A stretch of DNA of 64,000 bases from Frigidibacter mobilis (GTDB lineage: Bacteria > Pseudomonadota > Alphaproteobacteria > Rhodobacterales > Rhodobacteraceae): the NCBI RefSeq assembly GCF_001620265.1, contig NZ_CP012661.1, positions 3,516,501 through 3,580,500 of the forward strand. The letters are read 5' to 3'. Shown here piece after piece: positions 48,010 through 56,072 of the stretch. How positions within the stretch are numbered: position 1 is the stretch's first letter; every line of letters starts with the position of its first letter. The notes beneath the pieces were generated by a model. It was not told where the DNA came from. It saw nothing but the letters and a program-made list of their open reading frames with translations, and did not search any database. The position numbers and the translations under genes are program-made.

Positions 48010-48750
48010 ATGACCCACATCCCTTATGAAATCATTGGCGAAGACCGGCCCTCGCGCTGGCTGGTAACCTGTGACCACGCTGCCAACACCGTTCCGGCCG
48101 AGGTGGGAGGTGGCAACCTTGGCATCGCGCCGGCCGACATGGCGCGGCACATTGCCTATGATGTGGGCGCCGCCGGGCTGACCCGCCACCTAGCGGCACG
48201 GCTGGACGCCCCGGCGATCCTGTCTAACTTCTCGCGGCTGGTGATCGACCCCAACCGCGGCGAGGACGACCCGACGCTGCTGATGCGGCTCTATGACGGC
48301 ACCATCATCCCCGCCAACCGCCACGCGGATGCGGCCGAGGTGGAGCGGCGGCTGGCGGCCTATCACCGGCCCTATCACGCCGCCTATGCCGCCCTTGCCG
48401 CCCGCCGGCCCGACACCGTGATCTGCGCCGTCCACAGCTTTACCCCGCGCCTGAACGGGCGCGCGCCGAGACCCTGGCAGATCGGCATCCTGCACTCGCA
48501 TCTGGACAGCCGGCTGGCACAGCCGCTGATCGCCCGGCTGGCAGCTACCGGGCTTTGCGTCGGCGACAACGAGCCCTATCTTGGCCATCTCGACGGCGAC
48601 GCGATCGACCGCCACGCGCTGCAGCCCGGCCGACCCAATGTGCTGATCGAGGTACGCAACGATCTGATCGCCACCGAGACGGGCCAAATCGAGTGGGCCG
48701 AGCTTCTGGCCCCGATCCTGCAAGCCAGCCTGGCCGACACCGGCCTGTAA
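48010..48750 (+). CDS. N-formylglutamate amidohydrolase family protein
   Basis: I choose the ATG at 48010, with AGGA eight bases upstream, over an ATG three codons earlier; the product is 246 residues. LVTCDHAANTVPAEVGGGNLG carries the metal-binding Asp-His near the N-terminus. RLVIDPNRGEDDPTL and AVHSFTPRLNGRAPRP are the other signatures of the FGase/HutG family. Classic members cut N-formyl-L-glutamate in histidine breakdown; this shorter type has no hut genes nearby, and its substrate is open. DUF1244 follows 8 bp later. Confidence 0.85.
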   Translation: MTHIPYEIIGEDRPSRWLVTCDHAANTVPAEVGGGNLGIAPADMARHIAYDVGAAGLTRHLAARLDAPAILSNFSRLVIDPNRGEDDPTLLMRLYDGTIIPANRHADAAEVERRLAAYHRPYHAAYAALAARRPDTVICAVHSFTPRLNGRAPRPWQIGILHSHLDSRLAQPLIARLAATGLCVGDNEPYLGHLDGDAIDRHALQPGRPNVLIEVRNDLIATETGQIEWAELLAPILQASLADTGL

Positions 48751-48758
48751 CGGAGAAC

Positions 48759-49067
48759 ATGATGGACGACGCCACCCGCACCGAGCTTGAGGCCGCCGCC
48801 TTCCGCGCCCTGCGCGCGCATCTGATGGAGGCCCGCCCCGAGGTTCAGAACATCGACCTGATGAACCTGGCCGGGTTCTGCCGCAACTGCCTGTCGCGCT
48901 GGTATCAGGAGGCGGCGAATGCCCGCGGCATCGAGATATCCAAGGACCAGGCGCGCGAGATCTTCTATGGCATGCCCTATGCCGACTGGGTCGCTGCAAA
49001 CCAGACCGAGGCAGATCCCGCCAAGCAGGCCGCCTTCGCCGAGGCCATCAAGGCGCATCAAGGTTAA
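48759..49067 (+). CDS. DUF1244 family protein
   Basis: CGGAGAAC precedes ATGATG, giving 102 residues from 48759. The family signature NLAGFCRNCLSRWYQEAANARG is complete, with two cysteines in a C-x-x-C, followed by DQAREIFYGMPYADWVA. The proteins are small, helical and widespread in alpha- and gammaproteobacteria. No function has been established to my knowledge. The C-x-x-C could bind a metal or be redox-active. It is probably co-transcribed with the amidohydrolase gene. Confidence 0.88.
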   Translation: MMDDATRTELEAAAFRALRAHLMEARPEVQNIDLMNLAGFCRNCLSRWYQEAANARGIEISKDQAREIFYGMPYADWVAANQTEADPAKQAAFAEAIKAHQG

Positions 49068-49296
49068 GGCAGCAGGCCACCCGGGCTCCACGCCACCCCT
49101 TGCCAAAAGCGTCGGCAACTATCGTTGCCCCCTGCGCTACAGTCTGCAACCTTCGCCGATACTGTCCGTGGAGCCTGCGGCGAGCGGCGTACAATCGGTG
49201 TTTCTGGCTTGACTCACCACCTCTCCCTCTCGAACCCTCTAGAGGCTCACCGGGTAAATACCCTTACCGCACCGCTTTTCCCGATCAGAGGGTCGA

Positions 49297-50076
49297 ATGC
49301 TGGTTCTTGAGGTCATGTCGTTGTTCATGCTGGGGCTTCTGGGAGCGGCGCTTCCGGCCATCGGCTCGGGCGATGATGACGATGACAAGTCTGAAGACTC
49401 CGGCGCCGAAGCCGATACCCCCGCGGTCGCGGCAGAGGGCGCCGAAACCGAGGACGAGGCCACATGGCTGCTGGACTATGCGGCGCCCGAAGACGACCCG
49501 ACCGAATCCGAAGGACAGGATCCTTGGGAGCTGGAGGCCGAAGACGCCGCCCATGAGGCCGAGCTGGACGAGCCCGAGACGGATGACGAGTCTGAGACGG
49601 ATGACGAACCCGTCGCCAGCACCGATCTGGACGTGTTGGCCGCCATCGCCCGGCTGACCGCCGCAAACCCGGCCGCCGCGGGACAAGAGGACGAGGCAGA
49701 CGATGCCGAGGATGCGGCGACCCCGAGCGAAACGGCACTTGCCGCACTCTCGCCCCAGATTTCGGACGAAACCGATGCGGACGATCCGTCAGATACCGAC
49801 GGGGCAGATACCGACGGGTACGACGACGACACGTCGGCAGAGGCCCCCGAGACCCTGACCGCCACCACCATAGTCGGATACCAACCCGGCTCGGACCAGA
49901 TCGAGATCACCATCTTTGCGCCGCCGCCGGACACGGCGGTGGACGTGGTCCTGCAGCAGACGGCAGACGGCAGCGGCACGGAAGTCCTCATTGCCGGCAA
50001 GCTGCGGGCGGTGCTGAACGGCGTACTGCCTGGCGATGTGGACGCTAACGACCTCTACATCGAGTTCGCCGGGTAA
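49297..50076 (+). CDS. Highly acidic protein with N-terminal membrane helix and RTX-tail-like C-terminus
   Basis: The ATG at 49297 opens 259 residues. The N-terminus is a single hydrophobic helix (LVLEVMSLFMLGLLGAALPA). Then a run of aspartates begins a long low-complexity region (about residues 25-190) dominated by Asp, Glu, Ala and Thr. The last 65 residues look folded: VGYQPGSDQIEITIF and GTEVLIAGKLRAVLNGVLPG resemble the C-terminal strand pattern of Rhodobacteraceae RTX/calcium-binding proteins. Calcium binding is plausible. It stands alone, with a 229-bp upstream gap and a hairpin downstream. Confidence 0.6.
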   Translation: MLVLEVMSLFMLGLLGAALPAIGSGDDDDDKSEDSGAEADTPAVAAEGAETEDEATWLLDYAAPEDDPTESEGQDPWELEAEDAAHEAELDEPETDDESETDDEPVASTDLDVLAAIARLTAANPAAAGQEDEADDAEDAATPSETALAALSPQISDETDADDPSDTDGADTDGYDDDTSAEAPETLTATTIVGYQPGSDQIEITIFAPPPDTAVDVVLQQTADGSGTEVLIAGKLRAVLNGVLPGDVDANDLYIEFAG

Positions 50077-50077
50077 G

Positions 50078-50101
50078 GGGGCAGCGCCGGCGCGCCGCCC
50101 C
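50078..50101. terminator. Bidirectional hairpin between the acidic protein gene and dat
   Basis: GGGGCAGCGC (50078-50087) pairs with GCGCCGCCCC (50092-50101) around CGGC with a single A-C mismatch. It begins one base after the stop of the acidic protein gene and ends 8 bp before the end of the convergent aminotransferase gene. Confidence 0.6.
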
Positions 50102-50109
50102 GAACCGCC

Positions 50110-50973
50110 TCAGATCGCCGACTTGCGGCTTTCGTCCAGATAGATCTCGCGCAGGCGCACCGCCACCTTGCCGGGCGCGCCGTTGCCAAGCGCGGCGCCG
50201 TCAATCTCCACCACCGGCATCACGAAGGCCGAGGCCGAGGTGATGAAGGCCTCGTCCGCCGTCTTCGCCTCGTCCACGGTGAAGCTGCGCTCCTCGACCT
50301 CCATCTGTGCCTCGCGGGCAAAACGCAGAACGGCAGCGCGGGTGATGCCGTGCAGGATCTCGGTGCCCAGTTGCCGGGTGATGATCTTGTTGCCCTTGAC
50401 GATATAGGCGTTGTTGGAGGTGCCCTCGGTCACGAACCCGTCCTCGACCATCCAGGCATCATCGACCCCGGCCTTCTTGGCCATCATCTTGCCCATCGAG
50501 GGATACAGCAGCTGCACGGTCTTGATGTCGCGCCGGCCCCAGCGGATGTCAGGTACGGTGATGACCCGGATCCCGGTCTTTGCCGCCGGATTGTCGGCGA
50601 GCCCGGGCTTGGCCTGCGTGAACAGCACGATGGAGGACGGAACCACTGCCGGATCGGGGAAGGCGAAGTCGCGGTCACCGGCCGAGCCGCGGGTGATCTG
50701 CAGATAGACCATGCCGTCGATGATCGCATTCTTCTCCAGCAGCTCGCGGTGAATCGCCAGCAACTCGTCCATCGTCACCGGGCAGGCCATGTCCAGTTCC
50801 GCCAGCGAGCGTTCGAGCCGCGCGGCGTGGCCGCCAAAGTCCAGCAGCTTGCCGTCCAGCACGCTGGTCACCTCATAGACACCATCCGCCATCAGGAAGC
50901 CCCGGTCGAAGATGGAGATCTTGGCGTCTTCCTCGGGCAGATAGCTGCCGTTCACATAGACGATGCGGCTCAT
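50110..50973 (-). CDS. dat: D-amino acid aminotransferase (class IV PLP enzyme)
   Basis: The 287-residue protein starts behind GAGGGA. IVYVNGSYLPEEDAKISIFDRGF is the N-terminal signature of class IV aminotransferases. RWGRRDIKTVQLLYPSMGKMMAKKAG carries the catalytic lysine in the D-amino acid transaminase context (DIKT). EDGFVTEGTSNNAYIV and GITRAAVLRFARE complete the PLP site. It moves amino groups between D-amino acids and 2-oxo acids, giving D-glutamate or D-alanine. dgcA and dgcN lie upstream on the same strand, consistent with a D-amino-acid pathway. A branched-chain or 4-amino-4-deoxychorismate activity is less likely. Confidence 0.88.
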   Translation of the reverse strand: MSRIVYVNGSYLPEEDAKISIFDRGFLMADGVYEVTSVLDGKLLDFGGHAARLERSLAELDMACPVTMDELLAIHRELLEKNAIIDGMVYLQITRGSAGDRDFAFPDPAVVPSSIVLFTQAKPGLADNPAAKTGIRVITVPDIRWGRRDIKTVQLLYPSMGKMMAKKAGVDDAWMVEDGFVTEGTSNNAYIVKGNKIITRQLGTEILHGITRAAVLRFAREAQMEVEERSFTVDEAKTADEAFITSASAFVMPVVEIDGAALGNGAPGKVAVRLREIYLDESRKSAI

Positions 50974-51010
50974 TGCTCAGTCCCTCTTGTTGTGCCGAAA
51001 TGCGCAGCGG

Positions 51011-51976
51011 TCAGCCCCACAGGGCCGCGGCAGGCGGGTGAACCCCGGCGTCGTCATAGCGCAGCGCGTGCTCGCGGTCTTCGGCCAGAAGCAGCGGGCC
51101 GTCAAGATCGGTGAAGCCCACGCCCTGCGCCAGCAGCACTGCCGGCGCCATCGCCAGGCTGGAGCCGACCATGCAGCCCACCATCACCCCGTAGCCCTGC
51201 ACCTGCGCCATGCTGCGCAGTGCCAGCGCCTCAGTCAGCCCGCCGGTCTTGTCCAGCTTGATGTTGACGAAATCATACTTGCCGGCGATCTCGGCCAGCG
51301 AATGCCGGTCATGGCAGCTTTCGTCGGCGCAGACCGGCAGCGGGCGTTCGATCTCGGCCAGCATCTCGTCGGCCCCGGCGGGCAGCGGCTGTTCGACCAG
51401 CTTCACCCCCATGCGGATCAGATGCGGCGCCAGATCCTTGTAGATCTCGGTGGTCCAGCCCTCGTTCGCATCAACGATGATCGGCGTGCCCGGCGCCCCC
51501 GCCCGCACCGCCGCCAGACGCGCCATATCGTCGGGCGTGCCCAGCTTGATCTTGAGCAGCGGACGATGCGCATTCTTCGCCGCCTGCGCCCGCATCTTCT
51601 CTGGCTCGTCCAGCGACAGCGTATAGGCGGTAATCATCGGCCCCGGCGCGGGCAGGCCCAGCAAGTCCCAGACCCGCTGGCTGGCCCGCTTCGCCTCAAG
51701 GTCCCACAGCGCGCAATCCACCGCGTTGCGGGCGGCGCCGGCGGGCAGCAGGCCCTGCAGCTCATCGCGGGTGAAGGCCTCGGGCAGGCCGGCGATCTGG
51801 TCCGCCACGCTCTCCAGGCTCTCGCCATAGCGGGCATAGGGCACGCATTCGCCCCAGCCGGCATGGCCCGCGTCGGTGATGCGCACCGTCAGCACCTTCG
51901 CCTCGGTCCGGCTGCCGCGGCTGATGGTGAAGACCTCGGCCAGACGGAAGGTATCGGGGGTGACGGTGATCTGCAT
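51011..51976 (-). CDS. dgcA: N-acetyl-D-glutamate racemase DgcA (enolase superfamily)
   Basis: The ATG at 51976, behind AAGGAG, gives 321 residues. This is a muconate-lactonizing/dipeptide epimerase-type enolase-superfamily protein. The KxK catalytic motif is in LLKIKLG, the metal ligands in IIVDANEGW, ADESCH and the glutamate of KLVEQPLP, and the second catalytic lysine in VNIKLDKTGG. Alone it would be called L-Ala-D/L-Glu epimerase. The adjacent DgcN gene identifies it as DgcA of the D-glutamate catabolic pair described in marine proteobacteria. dat lies 37 bp downstream. Confidence 0.85.
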   Translation of the reverse strand: MQITVTPDTFRLAEVFTISRGSRTEAKVLTVRITDAGHAGWGECVPYARYGESLESVADQIAGLPEAFTRDELQGLLPAGAARNAVDCALWDLEAKRASQRVWDLLGLPAPGPMITAYTLSLDEPEKMRAQAAKNAHRPLLKIKLGTPDDMARLAAVRAGAPGTPIIVDANEGWTTEIYKDLAPHLIRMGVKLVEQPLPAGADEMLAEIERPLPVCADESCHDRHSLAEIAGKYDFVNIKLDKTGGLTEALALRSMAQVQGYGVMVGCMVGSSLAMAPAVLLAQGVGFTDLDGPLLLAEDREHALRYDDAGVHPPAAALWG

Positions 51977-52047
51977 TGTGCTCTCCTTGGTATCGGGCGT
52001 GATCCTTCCGCGAAAGGCCGGGGGCCGCAACCCCCCCTCCCCTCGCC

Positions 52048-53055
52048 TCAGATCGCCGCCAGCGCATCCACCAGCTTCGCCGCGCCAAAGCGGAACGGGT
52101 CGGTCGCGGGCAGGCCCAGCCGTGCCTCGACATCGGCCAGATAGGCCTGCGCCTCGGTCTCGGGCATGTGCTGGGTGTTGATCGCGTAGCCCACCGCCAC
52201 GCAGGCCGGGTTCGCCACCCGCGCCAGCAGCAGCGCGGCATCGCGCACCTGTTCCAGCGTCGGCAAGGTATAGTCCGGCAGGCCGCGCATATGCGCCCGC
52301 GTCGGCTCGTGGCAGATCACCAGCGCATCGGGCTGCCCGCCGTGGATCAACGCCAGCGTCACGCCCGAATAGCTGACATGGAACAGGCTGCCCTGCCCCT
52401 CGATCAGGTCCCAGTGATCGGGGTCATTGGCCGGCGTCAGGTATTCGACAGACCCGGCCATGAAATCGGCGATCACCGCATCCAACGGCACTCCGTCGCC
52501 GGTGATGAGGATCCCGGTCTGCCCGGTGGCGCGGAAGCTGGCCTTCATCCCGCGCGCCCGCATCTCCTTCTCGACGCACAGCGCGGTATACATCTTGCCG
52601 ACCGAGCAATCGGTGCCCACGGCCAGCATCCGCTTGCCGGTGCGCTTCTTGCCGTTGGCGATGGGATATTCCACTTCGGGCACCCGCACGTCATGCAGCT
52701 TGCGCCCGAACCGCGCCGCAGCCTCGACCAGCACCGGCTCGTCGCGCAAGAGGTTGTGCAGGCCCGAGGCCAGGTCGAACCCCTCGGCCAGCGCATCGAC
52801 CAGCACCTTGATCCAGCTGTCGGAAATCACCCCGCCGCGGTTGGCAACGCCCACGACCAGCGTCTTGCAGCCGGCCGCCCTGGCCGCGGCAAGGTCCATG
52901 TCGGGCAGGCCCAGATCGGCCTTGCAGCCCTCCATCCGGTACTGGCCGACGGCGAATTCCGGGCGCCAGTCCTTGATGCCCTGCGCGACCTTGGCGGCAA
53001 GCTGGTCGGCAGCATCGCCGAGGAACAGCAGATAGGGGGTCTCGATCATGGCCAT
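52048..53055 (-). CDS. dgcN: N-acetyltransferase DgcN (DUF1611 family)
   Basis: The 335-residue protein starts behind GGAGAG. It matches the DUF1611 family over its full length. CKTLVVGVANRGGVISDSWI sits in the N-terminal domain. A P-loop-like AVGTDCSVGKMYTALCVEKE begins the C-terminal domain, and WDLIEGQGSLFHVSYSGVTLALIHG is the family signature. DgcN acetylates D-glutamate, and DgcA then converts N-acetyl-D-glutamate to the L form, feeding normal glutamate metabolism. dgcN and dgcA are 71 bp apart on one strand. The function is transferred from the family. Confidence 0.85.
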   Translation of the reverse strand: MAMIETPYLLFLGDAADQLAAKVAQGIKDWRPEFAVGQYRMEGCKADLGLPDMDLAAARAAGCKTLVVGVANRGGVISDSWIKVLVDALAEGFDLASGLHNLLRDEPVLVEAAARFGRKLHDVRVPEVEYPIANGKKRTGKRMLAVGTDCSVGKMYTALCVEKEMRARGMKASFRATGQTGILITGDGVPLDAVIADFMAGSVEYLTPANDPDHWDLIEGQGSLFHVSYSGVTLALIHGGQPDALVICHEPTRAHMRGLPDYTLPTLEQVRDAALLLARVANPACVAVGYAINTQHMPETEAQAYLADVEARLGLPATDPFRFGAAKLVDALAAI

Positions 53056-53314
53056 GTGCGCTCTCCATCCGTTCGTTGCAGGAAAGACTAGCTGCGTGGC
53101 GGGAAATGTCTTGGGGTTTTCAGCGCCCTGCGGCAGGTGCTGCGCAAGTTTCTGCGGCCTGCGCCGGTTCTTGCCGAAGATTTCGGCGCCCGGCGCTGCA
53201 GCGCCGCATTCCCGCGGTCACCGTGCCGCAACTGCGAAAGCGGGTTGAAAGCCGACACGCAACATTATACCCAATGCATAGCATAATTTGACACATCATT
53301 GCGAAAGGCCCCGC

Positions 53315-54271
53315 ATGAGCTTCCGCATCCAGCCCGCCGCCCCTGCCCGCCCGAACCGCTGCCAGCTGTTCGGCCCGGGCTCGCGCCCCGCGATCTTCGA
53401 GAAGATGGCCACCGGCGCCGCCGATGTCATCAACCTCGACCTCGAGGATTCGGTCTCGCCCGCCGACAAGCCGCAGGCCCGCAGCAACATCATCGAGGCG
53501 ATCAACGATATCGACTGGGGCAGCAAGTATCTCAGCGTCCGCATCAACGGGCTGGATACCCCGTTCTGGTACCGCGACGTGGTCGAGATCCTCGAACAGG
53601 CGGGGAACCGCATCGACCAGATCATGATCCCCAAGGTCGGCTGCGCCGCCGATGTCTATGCCGTGGATGCGCTGGTGACGGCGATCGAGCGCGCCAAGGG
53701 CCGCACCAAGCCGATCAGCTTCGAGGTCATCATCGAATCGGCCGCCGGCATCGCCCATGTCGAGGAGATTGCCGCCTCCAGCCCCCGCCTGCAGGCGATG
53801 AGCCTTGGCGCCGCCGATTTCGCCGCCAGCATGGGGATGCAGACCACCGGCATCGGCGGCACGCAGGAAAACTACTACATGCTGCATGAAGGCGCGCGGC
53901 ACTGGTCCGATCCCTGGCACTGGGCGCAGGCCGCCATCGTCGCCGCCTGCCGCACGCATGGGGTGCTGCCCGTCGATGGCCCCTTCGGCGACTTTTCCGA
54001 TGACGAGGGCTTCCGCGCGCAGGCCCGCCGCTCTGCCACGCTTGGCATGGTCGGCAAATGGGCGATCCACCCCAAGCAGGTTGCCATCGCCAACGAGGTG
54101 TTCACCCCCTCGGCAGAAGCAGTCGCCGAAGCACGCGAGATCCTCGCCGCGATGGAGGCCGCAAAGGCGCGCGGCGAAGGCGCCACCGTCTACAAGGGCC
54201 GGCTGGTCGACATCGCCAGCATCAAGCAGGCCGAGGTGATCGTACGGCAGTCGGAGATGATCTCGGGCTAA
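53315..54271 (+). CDS. mcl1: L-malyl-CoA/beta-methylmalyl-CoA lyase
   Basis: The ATG at 53315, behind GAAAGG, gives 318 residues, the size of Rhodobacter Mcl1. NLDLEDSVSPADKPQAR holds the acidic metal-binding site, ISFEVIIESAAGIAHVEEI the second, and LGAADFAASMGMQTTG the CoA-binding region. KWAIHPKQVAIANEVFTPS is the C-terminal signature of the CitE-like family. It cleaves L-malyl-CoA to acetyl-CoA and glyoxylate and beta-methylmalyl-CoA to propionyl-CoA and glyoxylate, steps of the ethylmalonyl-CoA pathway. The gene is divergent from dgcN. The 259-bp upstream region has an AT-rich stretch at 53255-53305. Confidence 0.93.
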   Translation: MSFRIQPAAPARPNRCQLFGPGSRPAIFEKMATGAADVINLDLEDSVSPADKPQARSNIIEAINDIDWGSKYLSVRINGLDTPFWYRDVVEILEQAGNRIDQIMIPKVGCAADVYAVDALVTAIERAKGRTKPISFEVIIESAAGIAHVEEIAASSPRLQAMSLGAADFAASMGMQTTGIGGTQENYYMLHEGARHWSDPWHWAQAAIVAACRTHGVLPVDGPFGDFSDDEGFRAQARRSATLGMVGKWAIHPKQVAIANEVFTPSAEAVAEAREILAAMEAAKARGEGATVYKGRLVDIASIKQAEVIVRQSEMISG

Positions 54272-54458
54272 TCCGGCCCGGCGGGGGCGAAATGCAGCCG
54301 CTCCCGCTGGTTCGGCAGGAGTGATCGCGCATACGCGTTGACAGGCGGACGGATTCCCCGCATTTGCAGATCATCACAGCCGAAAGCCATGCAACACACC
54401 TTTCGCCGCGGGAATCCCTGTTCCTGGCGGCGGCAAGCTGGGATCGGGAAGCCGAAGC

Positions 54459-54971
54459 ATGGCCTGGGACTTTCATCTGCTTTTCTGCCGTCATGCGCGG
54501 GGCATCAGATGCTTCCTGCAGCGGCGCGGACTTGATCCAGACAGTGCGGCAGAGCTGACTCAGGAGACGTTCCTGCGGGTGCTGTCTGCACCGATCTCGG
54601 CACAGGGTGACGCGGAGTCGGAGGACCATGCCTCCGCCTATCTCTATAGGGTGGCGCGCAATCTGGGGATCAATCATGCGCGGCGCAGCCTCATGACGGC
54701 AACGCTGCCGCTGGATGCGCCCTGCGCCCTACGTGCGGCGGTGCAAGAACAGCATGCGGAAACCATCGTGGTGCATCGCCAGCAGCTGCGGCTGGTGGCT
54801 GCGGCTCTGGCCGACATGCCCGACCGCCAGCGCCGGGCCTTTGTGCTGCACCGGATCGACGGCTGGCCGATCGCCCGCATCGGGGACCATATCGGCCTGT
54901 CGTCGACCCGAACATGGGAATTGGTGCACGACGCCTATCGGCAGATCGTCCTGCGCAGCGGTGGTGTGTAG
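54459..54971 (+). CDS. ECF RNA polymerase sigma factor, FecI-like
   Basis: The 170-residue protein has region 2 (CFLQRRGLDPDSAAELTQETF and AYLYRVARNLGINHARR) and region 4 (DMPDRQRRAFVLHRIDGWPIARIGDHIGLS), the latter with the helix-turn-helix that reads the -35 box. It lacks region 3, as ECF factors do. The next two genes encode a FecR anti-sigma regulator and a TonB receptor with a signalling domain, so it should direct transcription of the receptor when substrate is bound outside. The FecR gene starts one base after its stop. Confidence 0.92.
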   Translation: MAWDFHLLFCRHARGIRCFLQRRGLDPDSAAELTQETFLRVLSAPISAQGDAESEDHASAYLYRVARNLGINHARRSLMTATLPLDAPCALRAAVQEQHAETIVVHRQQLRLVAAALADMPDRQRRAFVLHRIDGWPIARIGDHIGLSSTRTWELVHDAYRQIVLRSGGV

Positions 54972-54972
54972 C

Positions 54973-55938
54973 ATGACGGAAGAGGCGCCCCCCGATGCTG
55001 GCCATGCTTCGGCAGCCACCGAGCGTCTTCTGGGCGAGGCCATCGACCTTGTCATCCGGCGGCAGAATGCTCCGGACAATCCGGTGACACTGCAAACCAT
55101 TCGCCTTTGGCGCGCCCGCAGCGCCGAACATGATCGGATCTGGCAGGTCGTGTGGGAAACCCACGGCCTCAGCGGCGCTGCCCTGGATCCCCGGGCTGCT
55201 GGCCCGCGCATCGGACGCCGGACGCTGATGATCGGCGGAGCCATTGGCGTTGCGGGCATCGCCGGGCAATGGGGGGCGCCGTGGCTGCGCCTGCGGATGC
55301 TGGCGGATCACCAGACCGCCAAGGCAGAGCTGCGTGAGATCGAGATGGACGATGGCACCCGGATCACCCTTGGCCCGGCGAGCGCCATCGCATTCCCGGC
55401 TGCGACCGACCGGCGCGAGGTCCAACTGCTGCAGGGGATGGGCTGGTTCGACGTGGCTTCGGCTCCGGACAGACCCTTCATGCTGCGCGTCGGCAAGACC
55501 GCCTCGGCCTGGACGACCTCCGCCTCGTTCGAGGCCTCGCTGGATGCCTCCCTGCTCAACGTCATTGTCGCCCGCGACGGGCTGGACTTCCGGGGGGCGG
55601 CTTCAGAACCGGAACAGCGGGTCGAGGCGGGGCACTGGCTGCGCGTCTCGTCCGCGGATGGCGCGCAGGAAACCGGCGTCCGCGATGCAGCCCTTGCCGG
55701 GACGTGGCAGCAAGGCCTGCTGCTTGCCGAGGCCGAACCGCTGGAAAGCGTGGTGGCCCGGATTGCGCGCTGGCTGCCGTCCAGCGTGGTCGTGGCAGAT
55801 GACAGGATTGCACAGGTGCGGATCAGCGGGATCTTCGATCTGGCGAACCCCGAAAGCGCATTGGAAGCAGCCATCCGCCCGACCGGGGCGCGGTTGCGCC
55901 GGATACCCGGCCTGCTGACAGTGATTTCCGGCGCCTGA
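54973..55938 (+). CDS. FecR family anti-sigma regulator
   Basis: I start at the ATG at 54973 (321 residues); the frame is open upstream only in the sigma gene. The cytoplasmic N-terminus contains IRLWRARSAEHDRIWQVVWE, the DUF4880-type anti-sigma segment. The region GRRTLMIGGAIGVAGIAG is the single membrane helix, near residues 78-96. The periplasmic FecR domain follows (LREIEMDDGTRITLGPASAIAF, FMLRVGKTASAW), with a C-terminal part, SGIFDLANPESALEAAI, that contacts the receptor. It relays the receptor signal to the sigma factor. Confidence 0.92.
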   Translation: MTEEAPPDAGHASAATERLLGEAIDLVIRRQNAPDNPVTLQTIRLWRARSAEHDRIWQVVWETHGLSGAALDPRAAGPRIGRRTLMIGGAIGVAGIAGQWGAPWLRLRMLADHQTAKAELREIEMDDGTRITLGPASAIAFPAATDRREVQLLQGMGWFDVASAPDRPFMLRVGKTASAWTTSASFEASLDASLLNVIVARDGLDFRGAASEPEQRVEAGHWLRVSSADGAQETGVRDAALAGTWQQGLLLAEAEPLESVVARIARWLPSSVVVADDRIAQVRISGIFDLANPESALEAAIRPTGARLRRIPGLLTVISGA

Positions 55939-56072
55939 GTATTTTCGGTCGTCAGGCGAATGAAATGCGCCCCCGATTGTATTATTTACAGGGTCGGGCA
56001 TTACCCACACGTCCTTTCCAGGCGCGGCACGCCGAACCCTCCAGTCCAGATTGACCGAAGGAGAGGCTCATC

